Translations under genes and position numbers: made by a program | Notes under the pieces: model-generated | Databases searched by the model: none | What the model saw: only the letters and a program-made list of their open reading frames with translations | Told to the model about the DNA's origin: nothing | Shown here: positions 17,512-24,870 of the stretch, piece by piece | How the letters are laid out: each line of letters begins with the position of its first letter | How positions within the stretch are numbered: position 1 is the stretch's first letter | Source of the DNA: Palauibacter sp022826685 | GTDB taxonomy: Bacteria > Gemmatimonadota > Gemmatimonadetes > Palauibacterales > Palauibacteraceae | DNA length: 64,000 nucleotides | Strand: one strand, 5' to 3' | Assembly: GCF_965221685.1 (NCBI RefSeq) | Contig: NZ_OZ244907.1

Positions 17512-17754
17512 TCAGTCGAAGGAGGGTGGCTCGCGCGCAGGTTCTCGCGGCGGCAGCTCCAGGTCGATGCCGTTCGTCGGCCCGAAATGCGAACGGATGA
17601 TGCTGGCGAGGTTCCCCGTACTCGGCCGGCGCCGGACGGCGTCGCGAAGGATACGCCGCGCTTCCTCCTCCATGGAGCGGCCGTTCCCCGCCGCGCGCAC
17701 GCGCAAGCGGGTCTTCACCTCGTCGTCCAGGTTGCGGATCGTGATACTCGCCAT
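17512..17754 (-). CDS. ribbon-helix-helix antitoxin, FitA type
   Basis: 80-residue antitoxin with an N-terminal ribbon-helix-helix: SITIRNLDDEVKTRLRVRA then GRSMEEEARRIL, the FitA/VapB pattern. The C-terminal tail (about 50-80) would wrap the PIN toxin. The start is ATG 17754 with GGGAGGT seven bases upstream. First gene of the pair, preceded by a promoter whose -35 and spacer coincide with a perfect palindrome, as expected for autorepression. Confidence 0.85.
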   Translation of the reverse strand: MASITIRNLDDEVKTRLRVRAAGNGRSMEEEARRILRDAVRRRPSTGNLASIIRSHFGPTNGIDLELPPREPAREPPSFD

Positions 17755-17779
17755 GACTCTTACCTCCCTGTCGTTGAGC

Positions 17780-17808
17780 ACTCTACAGAATGATTGCGTT
17801 GCAATCAA
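17780..17808 (-). promoter_or_regulatory. autoregulated promoter/operator of the FitAB-type pair
   Basis: On the minus strand TTGATT (17808-17803), a 17-base spacer and TAGAGT (17785-17780) form a sigma70-like promoter 25 bases before the antitoxin ATG. A perfect palindrome, TGATTGC-GTT-GCAATCA (17791-17807), covers the -35 and much of the spacer, a natural site for the RHH antitoxin complex. Confidence 0.6.
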
Positions 17809-17847
17809 GGCGAGTGCCGACCTGGAGGTTCCGTGGGAGAGCCGCAG

Positions 17848-19797
17848 ATGAAGACGAATCCGTGGCTGGCACCGCTGTTGCCGTGGGTGGCCGCCGTGTC
17901 GCTGCCCGCATGCGTTTCGGAAGCCGACGCGCCGCCCCCGCCGCCCCCCGTCCAGACCGAGGCCGAAGCCGCCGCGGCGGCGCACCACGAGGTTCTCGCG
18001 GCGAACTACGAGAAGTCCGAGCACATGGTCGCGATGCGGGACGGGATCGAACTCTACACGCTCGTCTACGAACCGCGGGACCGCTCGCGCGAGTATCCCA
18101 TCCTCCTCTTCCGAACCCCCTATTCCATCGGTCCCTACGAGCCCGGCGAATACCGTAACCCGCTCGGACCCTCCACGGAGTTCGACCGTTCCGGGTACAT
18201 CTTCGCCTTCCAGGATGTGCGGGGTCAGTTCCGGTCGGAGGGCGAGTTCGAGGTCATCCGCGCCCCCGCGGCGGAACCCCGCGGTCCGACCGACACCGAC
18301 GAGATCACGGACAATTGGGACACGATCGAGTGGCTGCTCGCGAACGTCGACAACCACAACGGGCGCGTGGGACAGTGGGGAATCTCCTACCCCGGCTGGC
18401 AGACGGTGATGGGGATGGTGGACGCGCACCCGGCGCTCGTGGCCGCCTCACCCCAGGCCTCGCCCTCGGACATGTTCATCGGCGACGACTGGCACCATAA
18501 CGGCGCCTTCCGGATCATGTACGCCTTCTCCTGGCTGTCCGGGAACGCCCGCCGCCGCGACGGGCCCACGGACACGCGCGGCGCCCGCTTCGACTACGGC
18601 ACCCCTTCCGGATACGACTTCTTCCTCAACGCCGGTTCGGCCATCGCGGTGGACGAACTCTACTTCCACGGCGACGTGCCCGCGTGGCGGGACTTCATCG
18701 AACACCCCAACTACGACGAGTTCTGGCAGCGGCAGAACGCCCTCCGCTACCTGGACGATGTCCGCCCCGCGACGCTCAACGTGGCGGGCTGGTTCGACAC
18801 CGAGGATTTCTACGGCCCGATGTCCATCTACCGGACGGTCGAGGCGGAGAACCCCGGGCTCGAGAACACGCTCGTCGTCGGTCCGTGGCTCCACGGCGGC
18901 TGGCGGCGCATGGACGGCGACTTCCTCGGCTGCATCGCCTTCGACAGCAGGACCTCGCTCCACTTCCAGCGCGAGTTCCAGTACCCCTTCTTCGAGTACC
19001 ACCTGAAGGACGAAGGGACGTGGGACGCGACGGAGGCGAACGTCTTCCTCACGGGGACGAACGAGTGGCGCGCCTACGACGCATGGCCGCCGGCGGGCGT
19101 CACACCGGTGAGCCTCTACCTGGGGCCGGACGGAACGCTGGGCTTCGAGCCGCCGACGCGCACCGCCGACTCCGCCGCGGAATCGCAGGCCGATTCGTAC
19201 GTGAGCGATCCCGCCAACCCGGTGCCGTTCTCCGCCGAAGAGCGCACCACGCTGGGCCACCTTTGGAAGGTGGAGGATCAGCGCTTCGCCTCGGAGCGCC
19301 CCGACGTCCTCGTGTACCAGTCCGAACCGCTGGAGGAGGACCTGACCATCGCGGGTCCGATCGGGGCCGAGATCTTCGTCTCCACGACGGGAACGGACTC
19401 CGACTGGATCGTGAAGCTGATCGACGTCTATCCCGACGACGCGCCGCCGAGCGCGAACTGCGACGTCCCCATGGGCGGCTACCAGATGCACCTCGCGGGC
19501 GAGATCATGCGTGGCCGCTTCCGGAACGACCTCGAGAATCCGGAGCCGATGGTGCCGGGCGAGGTCACGAGAATCGAGATCGACCTGCGGGACCGCTTCC
19601 ACACCTTCAAGGCGGGACACCGGCTGATGGTCCACGTCCAGAGTTCATGGTTCCCGGCCTACGACCGCAACCCGCAGACGTTCGTGGACACCTACACGGC
19701 GTCACCGGGGGACTACCAGGCCGCGACGCAGACCGTGTACCGGTCCGCCGAGCACCCCTCGCGCGTCATCCTCGGCGTCCTGCCGGAAGACCCTTAG
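17848..19797 (+). CDS. CocE/NonD family X-Pro dipeptidyl-peptidase-like hydrolase
   Basis: 649-residue alpha/beta-hydrolase of the S15/CocE family. The signal has a lipobox-like LPAC, then a Pro/Ala linker. The nucleophile is the Ser in GQWGISYPGW, with a His in GPWLHGGWRRMDGD as candidate base; the C-terminal jelly-roll domain (from about residue 440) carries IGAEIFVSTTGTDSDW and FHTFKAGHRLMVHVQSSWFP. Such enzymes cleave N-acyl, ester or X-Pro bonds. Start at ATG 17848, with GGGAG eight bases upstream; an upstream in-frame TTG lies inside the TA operator and is unlikely. Followed after 21 bases by a propeller lipoprotein. Confidence 0.85.
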   Translation: MKTNPWLAPLLPWVAAVSLPACVSEADAPPPPPPVQTEAEAAAAAHHEVLAANYEKSEHMVAMRDGIELYTLVYEPRDRSREYPILLFRTPYSIGPYEPGEYRNPLGPSTEFDRSGYIFAFQDVRGQFRSEGEFEVIRAPAAEPRGPTDTDEITDNWDTIEWLLANVDNHNGRVGQWGISYPGWQTVMGMVDAHPALVAASPQASPSDMFIGDDWHHNGAFRIMYAFSWLSGNARRRDGPTDTRGARFDYGTPSGYDFFLNAGSAIAVDELYFHGDVPAWRDFIEHPNYDEFWQRQNALRYLDDVRPATLNVAGWFDTEDFYGPMSIYRTVEAENPGLENTLVVGPWLHGGWRRMDGDFLGCIAFDSRTSLHFQREFQYPFFEYHLKDEGTWDATEANVFLTGTNEWRAYDAWPPAGVTPVSLYLGPDGTLGFEPPTRTADSAAESQADSYVSDPANPVPFSAEERTTLGHLWKVEDQRFASERPDVLVYQSEPLEEDLTIAGPIGAEIFVSTTGTDSDWIVKLIDVYPDDAPPSANCDVPMGGYQMHLAGEIMRGRFRNDLENPEPMVPGEVTRIEIDLRDRFHTFKAGHRLMVHVQSSWFPAYDRNPQTFVDTYTASPGDYQAATQTVYRSAEHPSRVILGVLPEDP

Positions 19798-19818
19798 CCG
19801 GACCGTTAGGAGGAAGGC

Positions 19819-20829
19819 ATGGCACAAATGACTCTGCGAACGATGGCGGCCCTGGCGTTCGGGCTTGCGACCGCGGCGGGCTGCGCTCAAGAGAACGAGG
19901 GAGCGCCGGAGGGCGCCGAGCCCGGGACGGCGGTCGCCTTCCCGTCGGAGCCGGCGGATGGGCCGATGCCGGAGATCGGGCCGGCGCCGGAGGACTACAC
20001 CCCGACGGCTGCGGGGTCTCCCTCGACCGACATCTGGGTGGGTGTGCTCGTCCGCGAGGGGGGTGCGCTCTCGGTCTCCGGTCTGGAGCGGGGGACGGAC
20101 CGCGACGCGTACGACAACCAGCCGAGCTTCCTCCTGGACGGCTCGGCGATCCTCCACACGGCGGCGCTGGACCGGAGGCAGACGGAGATCATGCGACTCT
20201 CGGCCTCCGGCACGTCGGAGCGGTTGACGCACACGGAGGAGGCGAGCGAGTTCTCCGCGCTCCAGATCCCGGGGCAGGACGCCTTCTCCGCGATCCATGA
20301 GATCCGGGGCAAACAGTACCTCTGGCGCTACGACCTGTCCGGCGAATCACTGGGGCCGATCTTCGCGACGGCCGAGCCGGTGGGATACCACGCGTGGGCC
20401 AACGAACGGGTCGTCGCGATGTTCATCCTCGGAAATCCGCCCACGCTCCAGGTCGGCGATGCCGTGAGCGGCGAGATCCGGGTCGTCGCGGAGCGCCCGG
20501 GCCGGTCCATCCACCGGATACCGGGGACGGAGGCGATCTCTTTCGTGCGGAAGGTCTCGGACGAGGAGTGGTGGATCGAACGTCTCGGCCCGACTGACGG
20601 AGCCAGCGAGCGGATCACGCTCACGCTCCCCGGGCGCGAGGACTACGCCTGGACCCCCGACGGCGAGATTGTCATGGGAGATGGCGGCCGGCTGTTCGCC
20701 TGGTCGGAGGGTTCCGACTGGACGGAGATCGCCGATTTTTCGGACCTCGGCGTCGAGGGCATCACCCGTCTTGCCGTGAGTCCCGACGGATCCTGGGTTG
20801 CCATCGTTGCCAACCGTCCGGAGGGCTGA
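19819..20829 (+). CDS. lipoprotein with TolB-like beta-propeller
   Basis: 336-residue predicted lipoprotein. The signal ends in AAGCAQ, followed by an acidic Pro/Ala linker. The remainder has propeller-like strands: PSFLLDGSAILHTAALD, the Asp/Trp-rich DEEWWIERL, DYAWTPDGEIVMGDGG and a terminal LAVSPDGSWVAIVANRP, as in TolB/WD40-like (PD40) blades. No enzymatic motif. AGGAGG-like GTTAGGAGG lies upstream. It sits 21 bases after the CocE-type hydrolase and is probably co-transcribed. Confidence 0.65.
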   Translation: MAQMTLRTMAALAFGLATAAGCAQENEGAPEGAEPGTAVAFPSEPADGPMPEIGPAPEDYTPTAAGSPSTDIWVGVLVREGGALSVSGLERGTDRDAYDNQPSFLLDGSAILHTAALDRRQTEIMRLSASGTSERLTHTEEASEFSALQIPGQDAFSAIHEIRGKQYLWRYDLSGESLGPIFATAEPVGYHAWANERVVAMFILGNPPTLQVGDAVSGEIRVVAERPGRSIHRIPGTEAISFVRKVSDEEWWIERLGPTDGASERITLTLPGREDYAWTPDGEIVMGDGGRLFAWSEGSDWTEIADFSDLGVEGITRLAVSPDGSWVAIVANRPEG

Positions 20830-20830
20830 A

Positions 20831-20880
20831 GACGTTCCCGCGGGAACGTCCGCCGCTCGAGAAACGTTCCCGCGGGAACG
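20831..20880. repeat. two dispersed-family palindromes in a convergent gap
   Basis: GACGTTCCCGCGGGAACGTC (20831-20850) is a perfect 20-base palindrome, followed 14 bases later by CGTTCCCGCGGGAACG (20865-20880), a perfect 16-base copy. Both lie between the propeller lipoprotein and dapB stops. They could fold as a bidirectional terminator stem but have no T-run. Relatives occur at 21762, 21808, 42151, 60337 and 62157. Confidence 0.75.
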
Positions 20881-20901
20881 CGACGACGCCGTCTCTCGGC
20901 C

Positions 20902-21723
20902 TCAGTCGCGGGGCGCTTCTCCCTCGAAGAGCAGGCGGTCGAGTCCCTGCGTGAGTCCCACCCGGTCCGGCGCCAGCCGCGCCGCGAGCAGGGTTCCGCC
21001 GACGTAGGGATCCGCGCTCGACCCCGCGTCGTGCCGGATCGAGAGGCGCTCGCCGGGAAGGCCGAAGATCGATTCCACGGAGATGACGTAGCTCGGGAGG
21101 CGCAGCGAGTGGACCTGCGCGCCGCCGATCGTCGCCCCGCGCGCTTCCCGCGATCCCAGCGTGTCGGCGACCGGCCGTCCGAATTCGTTGGTCGCGACCG
21201 CCCCGAGGAACTCCGCCAGCTCCTGCGCGGTGCCGCTCGGTGCGTCGGGCTTCGCCGCCGAGGCCATGTCGACGATCTCCCAGTGCGGCACGTGGCGCGC
21301 CGCGATCCCGGAGAAGTGCTTCAGCAGCGCCGCCGTGATCGAGAAGTTGCCGGCGGCGATCACGCCGACGCCCCGCGCGCGTGCGGCCTCGTCGATTCCC
21401 CCGTACTCCGCTCCCGTGAGCCCCGAAGTCCCGACGACCGCGGCCACGCCCGCCTCGATCGCGCACATGATGTTGCCGTAGACGGTGCTCGGGTGCGTGT
21501 AGTCGATGTAGACGTCCGCCTGCGCGCTCAGCGCTTCCGCCACCTCAGCGGAAATCCGCACCGGGGAACCGTCCGCCTCGCCCCTCACGTCGCCGACGGT
21601 CTGTCCCGCTGCCCGACGCGCCACCGCGCCTGTCAGTTCGAACTCGTCCGATTCGAGGATGGCGGATACGACGCTCTCGCCTGTCCAGCCCGTAGCCCCT
21701 CCCACACACACCCGAATGCTCAT
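20902..21723 (-). CDS. dapB: DapB-like dihydrodipicolinate reductase, atypical active site
   Basis: 273-residue NAD(P)H-dependent reductase of the lysine/diaminopimelate pathway by homology (4-hydroxy-tetrahydrodipicolinate reductase). The Rossmann motif GGATGWTG (8-15), DYTHPSTV (74-81), VGTSG and the substrate loop KPDAPSGTA (158-166) are clear. The catalytic pair His-His of the E-G-H-H-R-x-K motif reads Ala154-Ser155 (D-M-A-S-A-A-K), with Lys158 kept. The enzyme may use another acid or act on a different imine. GGGAGCGAAG precedes ATG 21723. Palindromic repeats lie on both sides of the gene. Confidence 0.75.
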   Translation of the reverse strand: MSIRVCVGGATGWTGESVVSAILESDEFELTGAVARRAAGQTVGDVRGEADGSPVRISAEVAEALSAQADVYIDYTHPSTVYGNIMCAIEAGVAAVVGTSGLTGAEYGGIDEAARARGVGVIAAGNFSITAALLKHFSGIAARHVPHWEIVDMASAAKPDAPSGTAQELAEFLGAVATNEFGRPVADTLGSREARGATIGGAQVHSLRLPSYVISVESIFGLPGERLSIRHDAGSSADPYVGGTLLAARLAPDRVGLTQGLDRLLFEGEAPRD

Positions 21724-21761
21724 CTTCGCTCCCGTCCATTTGGCGGTTACATGGCGGCTCA

Positions 21762-21825
21762 GTGACGGTTCCCGGCGGGACTGTCACGGTGCCCGGCGGC
21801 CCCTCCGACGTTCCCGCGCGAACGC
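21762..21825. repeat. two degenerate copies of the palindrome family
   Basis: 21762-21787 is an imperfect palindrome with GTGAC/GTCAC ends around TCCCGGCGGGA. 21808-21825 contains CGTTCCCGCGCGAACG, one base off the perfect 16-base form. Both lie in the 121-base gap between dapB and the second PIN toxin gene, where no coding signal is seen. Confidence 0.55.
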
Positions 21826-21844
21826 GTTGCGCGCCGATCCCGGC

Positions 21845-22255
21845 TCACGATCGAGGAAACACGTCCGCCCCGGTGAGCCCCAGGTGATGATCCGTGGCCC
21901 ATGCGATCCCGATCTCGTGTCGTTCCATCAGCGCAAGGCTGGATGCGTCCACGTACGTCAGCCGGGCCCCCCGCAGCCGGTCGAGGATGCGGCAGGTGTC
22001 GCGGTGGAGCCGGGAAGTTCCCTCGAGCAGGACGAGTCCGTCGAGGTTCTCCACGAGGCGGCGGCACGCGCGGGCCTGCTCCTCGCCGTGACGGTGCAGG
22101 AACCAGGAATACGCCTCCGACCAGACGAGCACCGAAGTATGCCAGCGCGGCACGGGTCCGCCGAACAGCGAGCGCGCCTGCGCATGGTACTGGTCCCGCC
22201 GGTTGAGGGCCGCGATGAGGATGCCCGTGTCGAGAAAGACCTTACGTCCCTTCAA
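21845..22255 (-). CDS. VapC-type PIN-domain toxin (second pair)
   Basis: 136-residue PIN ribonuclease toxin: Asp9 in VFLDTGILIAALN, Glu in VWSEAYSWF, Asp in LTYVDASSLALM and Asp in AWATDHHLGL give the four-acid site. It begins with TTG overlapping the antitoxin stop by four bases (TTGA), so it is translationally coupled. The fold resembles the pilT-N-terminus type. Sequence similarity to the first PIN toxin in the window is low. Confidence 0.85.
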   Translation of the reverse strand: MKGRKVFLDTGILIAALNRRDQYHAQARSLFGGPVPRWHTSVLVWSEAYSWFLHRHGEEQARACRRLVENLDGLVLLEGTSRLHRDTCRILDRLRGARLTYVDASSLALMERHEIGIAWATDHHLGLTGADVFPRS

Positions 22256-22482
22256 GGCATCGCGCGGCCGTAGACCACCTCATCGACCGTCGCGCTGTCC
22301 CCGGGCTCGCCGTCGAACGTCCCGAGAAAGGCCATCCACGGTTGTTCGTCCGGCAGCCTCGAGAGGGTTTCGGCCAGACTTCTCCGGCACAGCTCCGCGA
22401 GCGAGATTCCCTCTCGCCGAGCCGCTTCTTTCGCTCTCTCGTAGAGTTCCCTGTCTACCGATATCTGGGTGCGGATCATCAT
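22252..22482 (-). CDS. CopG/RHH-type antitoxin (second pair)
   Basis: About 76 residues from ATG 22482 (a second ATG follows directly). The ribbon-helix-helix pattern is RTQISVDRELYERAKEAARREG then SLAELCRRSLAETL. The C-terminal part, rich in Asp, Pro and Gly, would bind the toxin. The open frame extends further upstream, but that stretch runs into the operator-like AT-rich region and lacks the RHH pattern. It overlaps the toxin start by four bases. Confidence 0.8.
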   Translation of the reverse strand: MMIRTQISVDRELYERAKEAARREGISLAELCRRSLAETLSRLPDEQPWMAFLGTFDGEPGDSATVDEVVYGRAMP

Positions 22483-22517
22483 GCGGCATCCCGTTTCGAT
22501 CTTCCCGCTTCCGGATC

Positions 22518-22549
22518 TTGACGTTATCACAATATCAATTCATGATAAC
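22518..22549 (+). promoter_or_regulatory. promoter overlapping a 7-bp-arm inverted repeat
   Basis: On the + strand TTGACG (22518-22523), 17 bases and CATGAT (22541-22546) form a promoter toward the asparaginase. The inverted repeat GTTATCA (22523-22529) / TGATAAC (22543-22549) with a 13-base spacer overlaps it and lies about 40 bases upstream of the divergent antitoxin. This AT-rich island may control both directions. Confidence 0.5.
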
Positions 22550-22643
22550 ATGCGTTTGTGCCCGCCGCCATCTGGACCATCGGCTGCCCTCCGGACCATC
22601 GTATGTTGAGCGCAAACGGGCTCTCTGACCGAGGATTGAGAAC

Positions 22644-23789
22644 ATGAGCATGGACCGCCGAGATTTCGTTCGGACCTCCGCCGCCGGCCTGGCTGCGGCA
22701 GCCGCCCCCGCCGCTCTGGCCGCCGAGCGCCACCCTTCCGGTGCCTCGGCCGGCCTGGGGGCTCCCGCCGTCCGCCGCCCGCGCGCAGCTCCACCCATCG
22801 TCGTCTCCGATCTCAGCGGGATCCGCTTCAACAACGGCGGACCGGAAAGCTCGGTGGAACGCGCCTTCCGCGGGATCGTCGAGGGCGAGGACGTGCTCGA
22901 TGCGCTCATGGCGGGCGTGAACATTCCGGAAAACGACCCCACCGAGATGGGGATCGGCTACGGCGGGCTCCCCAACGCGGACGGCGTGGTCCAGCTCGAC
23001 GCCTGCTGCATGCACGGACCCCGGCGCTGGGCCGGCGGCGTGGCGGCGCTTGAAGGCGTCCGCACCCCGTCGCTCGTCGCGAAGGCGGTGGCCGAGCTCA
23101 CGGACCACCACCTCCTCGTCGGGGCCGGCGCCCAGGCGTTCGCGCGCCAACTCGGATTCGAGATCGAGGATGACCTCAACACGGAGGCGTCCCGCGCCCT
23201 GTGGCTCGAATGGCGCCGGCGGATCGACCCCGGCCACTGGCTCGACCCCCGCAAGCGGCTCGAAGCCGGGCTCTCGATGGTCGACGACGGCCTGATCCCC
23301 GCGCACTCGTTCTGGGGGACGACGAACTGCAACGCGGTGAACGCGGACGGGGACATCTGCGGCGTCACCACGACGAGCGGCCTCTCGTGGAAGATCCCCG
23401 GCCGCACCGGAGATTCCCCGATCCTCGGGGCCGGCCTCTACGTGGACAATGACGTCGGCGCCGTCGGCTCGACGGGCCGCGGCGAGGCGAACCTCTACAA
23501 CCTCTCGTCCTTCCTCGCCGTCGAGTTCATGCGCCAGGGGATGAGCCCCCTCGACGCGGGCATGGCCACGCTGGAGCGGATCCGGTCGAACACGGTCGAG
23601 TCGCGCCTCCTCAACGCCCGCGGCCTCCCGAGCTTCGACGTCCGCTTCTTCCTCCTCAACAAGCAGGGAGAGACGGCCGGGGTCGCGCTGTACGGCTCGG
23701 CGGAGACGCACTACGCCGTCTGCACGGAGAACGGCGCCGAGGAGCGCCCCTTCGAGGGCCTGCTGGAGGGCTCGCCCCGCGACGCGTAG
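22644..23789 (+). CDS. Tat-exported N4-(beta-N-acetylglucosaminyl)-L-asparaginase
   Basis: 381-residue Ntn hydrolase of the glycosylasparaginase / isoaspartyl-peptidase family. A Tat signal (DRRDFVRTSAAGL) suggests folded export. The autocleavage/nucleophile Thr is Thr226 in FWGTTNC, where family members usually have H-D-T or H-G-T; the downstream signature DGDICGVTTTSG, GRTGDSPILGAGLYVDND and GAVGSTGRGE is well conserved. The enzyme would remove Asn-linked N-acetylglucosamine or beta-aspartyl residues. GAGGATTGAG lies before the ATG. Divergent from the TA pair. Confidence 0.9.
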   Translation: MSMDRRDFVRTSAAGLAAAAAPAALAAERHPSGASAGLGAPAVRRPRAAPPIVVSDLSGIRFNNGGPESSVERAFRGIVEGEDVLDALMAGVNIPENDPTEMGIGYGGLPNADGVVQLDACCMHGPRRWAGGVAALEGVRTPSLVAKAVAELTDHHLLVGAGAQAFARQLGFEIEDDLNTEASRALWLEWRRRIDPGHWLDPRKRLEAGLSMVDDGLIPAHSFWGTTNCNAVNADGDICGVTTTSGLSWKIPGRTGDSPILGAGLYVDNDVGAVGSTGRGEANLYNLSSFLAVEFMRQGMSPLDAGMATLERIRSNTVESRLLNARGLPSFDVRFFLLNKQGETAGVALYGSAETHYAVCTENGAEERPFEGLLEGSPRDA

Positions 23790-24758
23790 TTAGCGGTTGT
23801 AGGCCGGGGTTGGCCCGCGAAGCCGCGCCCACACGCCATCGCAGGCGGCGAGCACCTCGGGGCCGAGGGGCGGTGCGTCGAAGGCGGCGAGGTTCTCCTC
23901 GAGGTGCTCCATGCGTGACGCCCCGAGGATGATGCAGTCCGCCCCTTCCTGCGCGCGCAGCCACCCCAGCGCGAGCTGCACCGGCGTGAGGCCGGCGTCC
24001 CGGGCGATCGTCTCGACCTCGGCCACGGCGTGGAAGTACTCGTCGTGCCAGAAGCGGTCGAGGTACATCCGGTTGTCGTCGAAGCGGGTTCCCGGGAGCG
24101 GCCCCTTCGGACTCTGCTTGCCGGTGAGGAGCCCGCCCGCGAGCGGGTTGTAGACGACGTTCGAGATCCCGTAGCGCTTCGTGAACGCGAGGTACTCCTG
24201 CTCGATCCCGCGCGCCGCGAGGTTGTACATCGGCTGCGCGATCCACGGCTTCGCCCAGCCCTCCCGCTCGCAGATGGAGAACATCTCGGCCATCTGCCAC
24301 GCGCTGTAGTTGGACGTCGCCGGATAGTGGATGAGCCCCTCGACGCGAAGCTCCTCCAGCGTGGCGAGACTCTCCTCTATCGGCGTGTCATAGTCCGGAA
24401 GGTGCAGGTAATAGATGTCCAGATAGTCGGTGCCGAGCCGCCGCAGCGAATCGTCGATGCCGCGGCGGATCGCGTCGCGCGAGAGGCCCGTGTACTCGAC
24501 GGGGTCTCCCATCGGATTGCAGACCTTGCTCGCCAGGACGATCTCCGCGCGCCGGTCCCCGAGGACCTCTCCCAGGATCTCCTCCGACAGGCCCTGGTTG
24601 TAGACGTTGGCGGTGTCGAAGAAGTCGATGCCCCGCTCGAAGCACAGGTCCACCATCGCAGCGGCGGTATCGACATCGGTCTGCGACCCGAACGTCATCG
24701 TGCCCATGCAGGCACGCGACACCTCGAGTTCGGTATGGGTGAGTTTTCGTCTCTCCAC
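23790..24758 (-). CDS. aldo/keto reductase
   Basis: About 322 residues from GTG 24758 (VERRKLTHTELEVSR). TIM-barrel NADPH oxidoreductase with the Asp/Tyr pair in FFDTANVYNQG, Lys in LASKVCNP and His in YYLHLPD, the AKR tetrad. The C-terminal cofactor loop is GADCIILGASRMEHLEEN. The open frame upstream of the GTG overlaps the divergent aminotransferase leader and lacks an AKR match. GGAGG lies 12 bases before the GTG. Physiological substrate unknown; resembles the potassium-channel-beta / YghZ-like group. Confidence 0.85.
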   Translation of the reverse strand: MERRKLTHTELEVSRACMGTMTFGSQTDVDTAAAMVDLCFERGIDFFDTANVYNQGLSEEILGEVLGDRRAEIVLASKVCNPMGDPVEYTGLSRDAIRRGIDDSLRRLGTDYLDIYYLHLPDYDTPIEESLATLEELRVEGLIHYPATSNYSAWQMAEMFSICEREGWAKPWIAQPMYNLAARGIEQEYLAFTKRYGISNVVYNPLAGGLLTGKQSPKGPLPGTRFDDNRMYLDRFWHDEYFHAVAEVETIARDAGLTPVQLALGWLRAQEGADCIILGASRMEHLEENLAAFDAPPLGPEVLAACDGVWARLRGPTPAYNR

Positions 24759-24870
24759 GATCTTTAGTATCCTCCGATGGGGTGCAACCGTCCCGGGGAC
24801 GCCCGCTCGCACCGAGGGCGTACCGGGTGGCACCGGCAACGTAGCGGAACCCCAGCAGGGGACGGAACAG

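Noticed and set aside
20831..20850. parS centromere site
   Set aside because: The core is TTCCCGCGGGAA, not the GTTTCACGTGAAAC core, and copies are scattered at gene ends.
20831..20880. Paired palindromes as an intrinsic terminator
   Set aside because: The stems are strong but neither is followed by a T-run, and other copies lie inside a CDS or upstream of genes.
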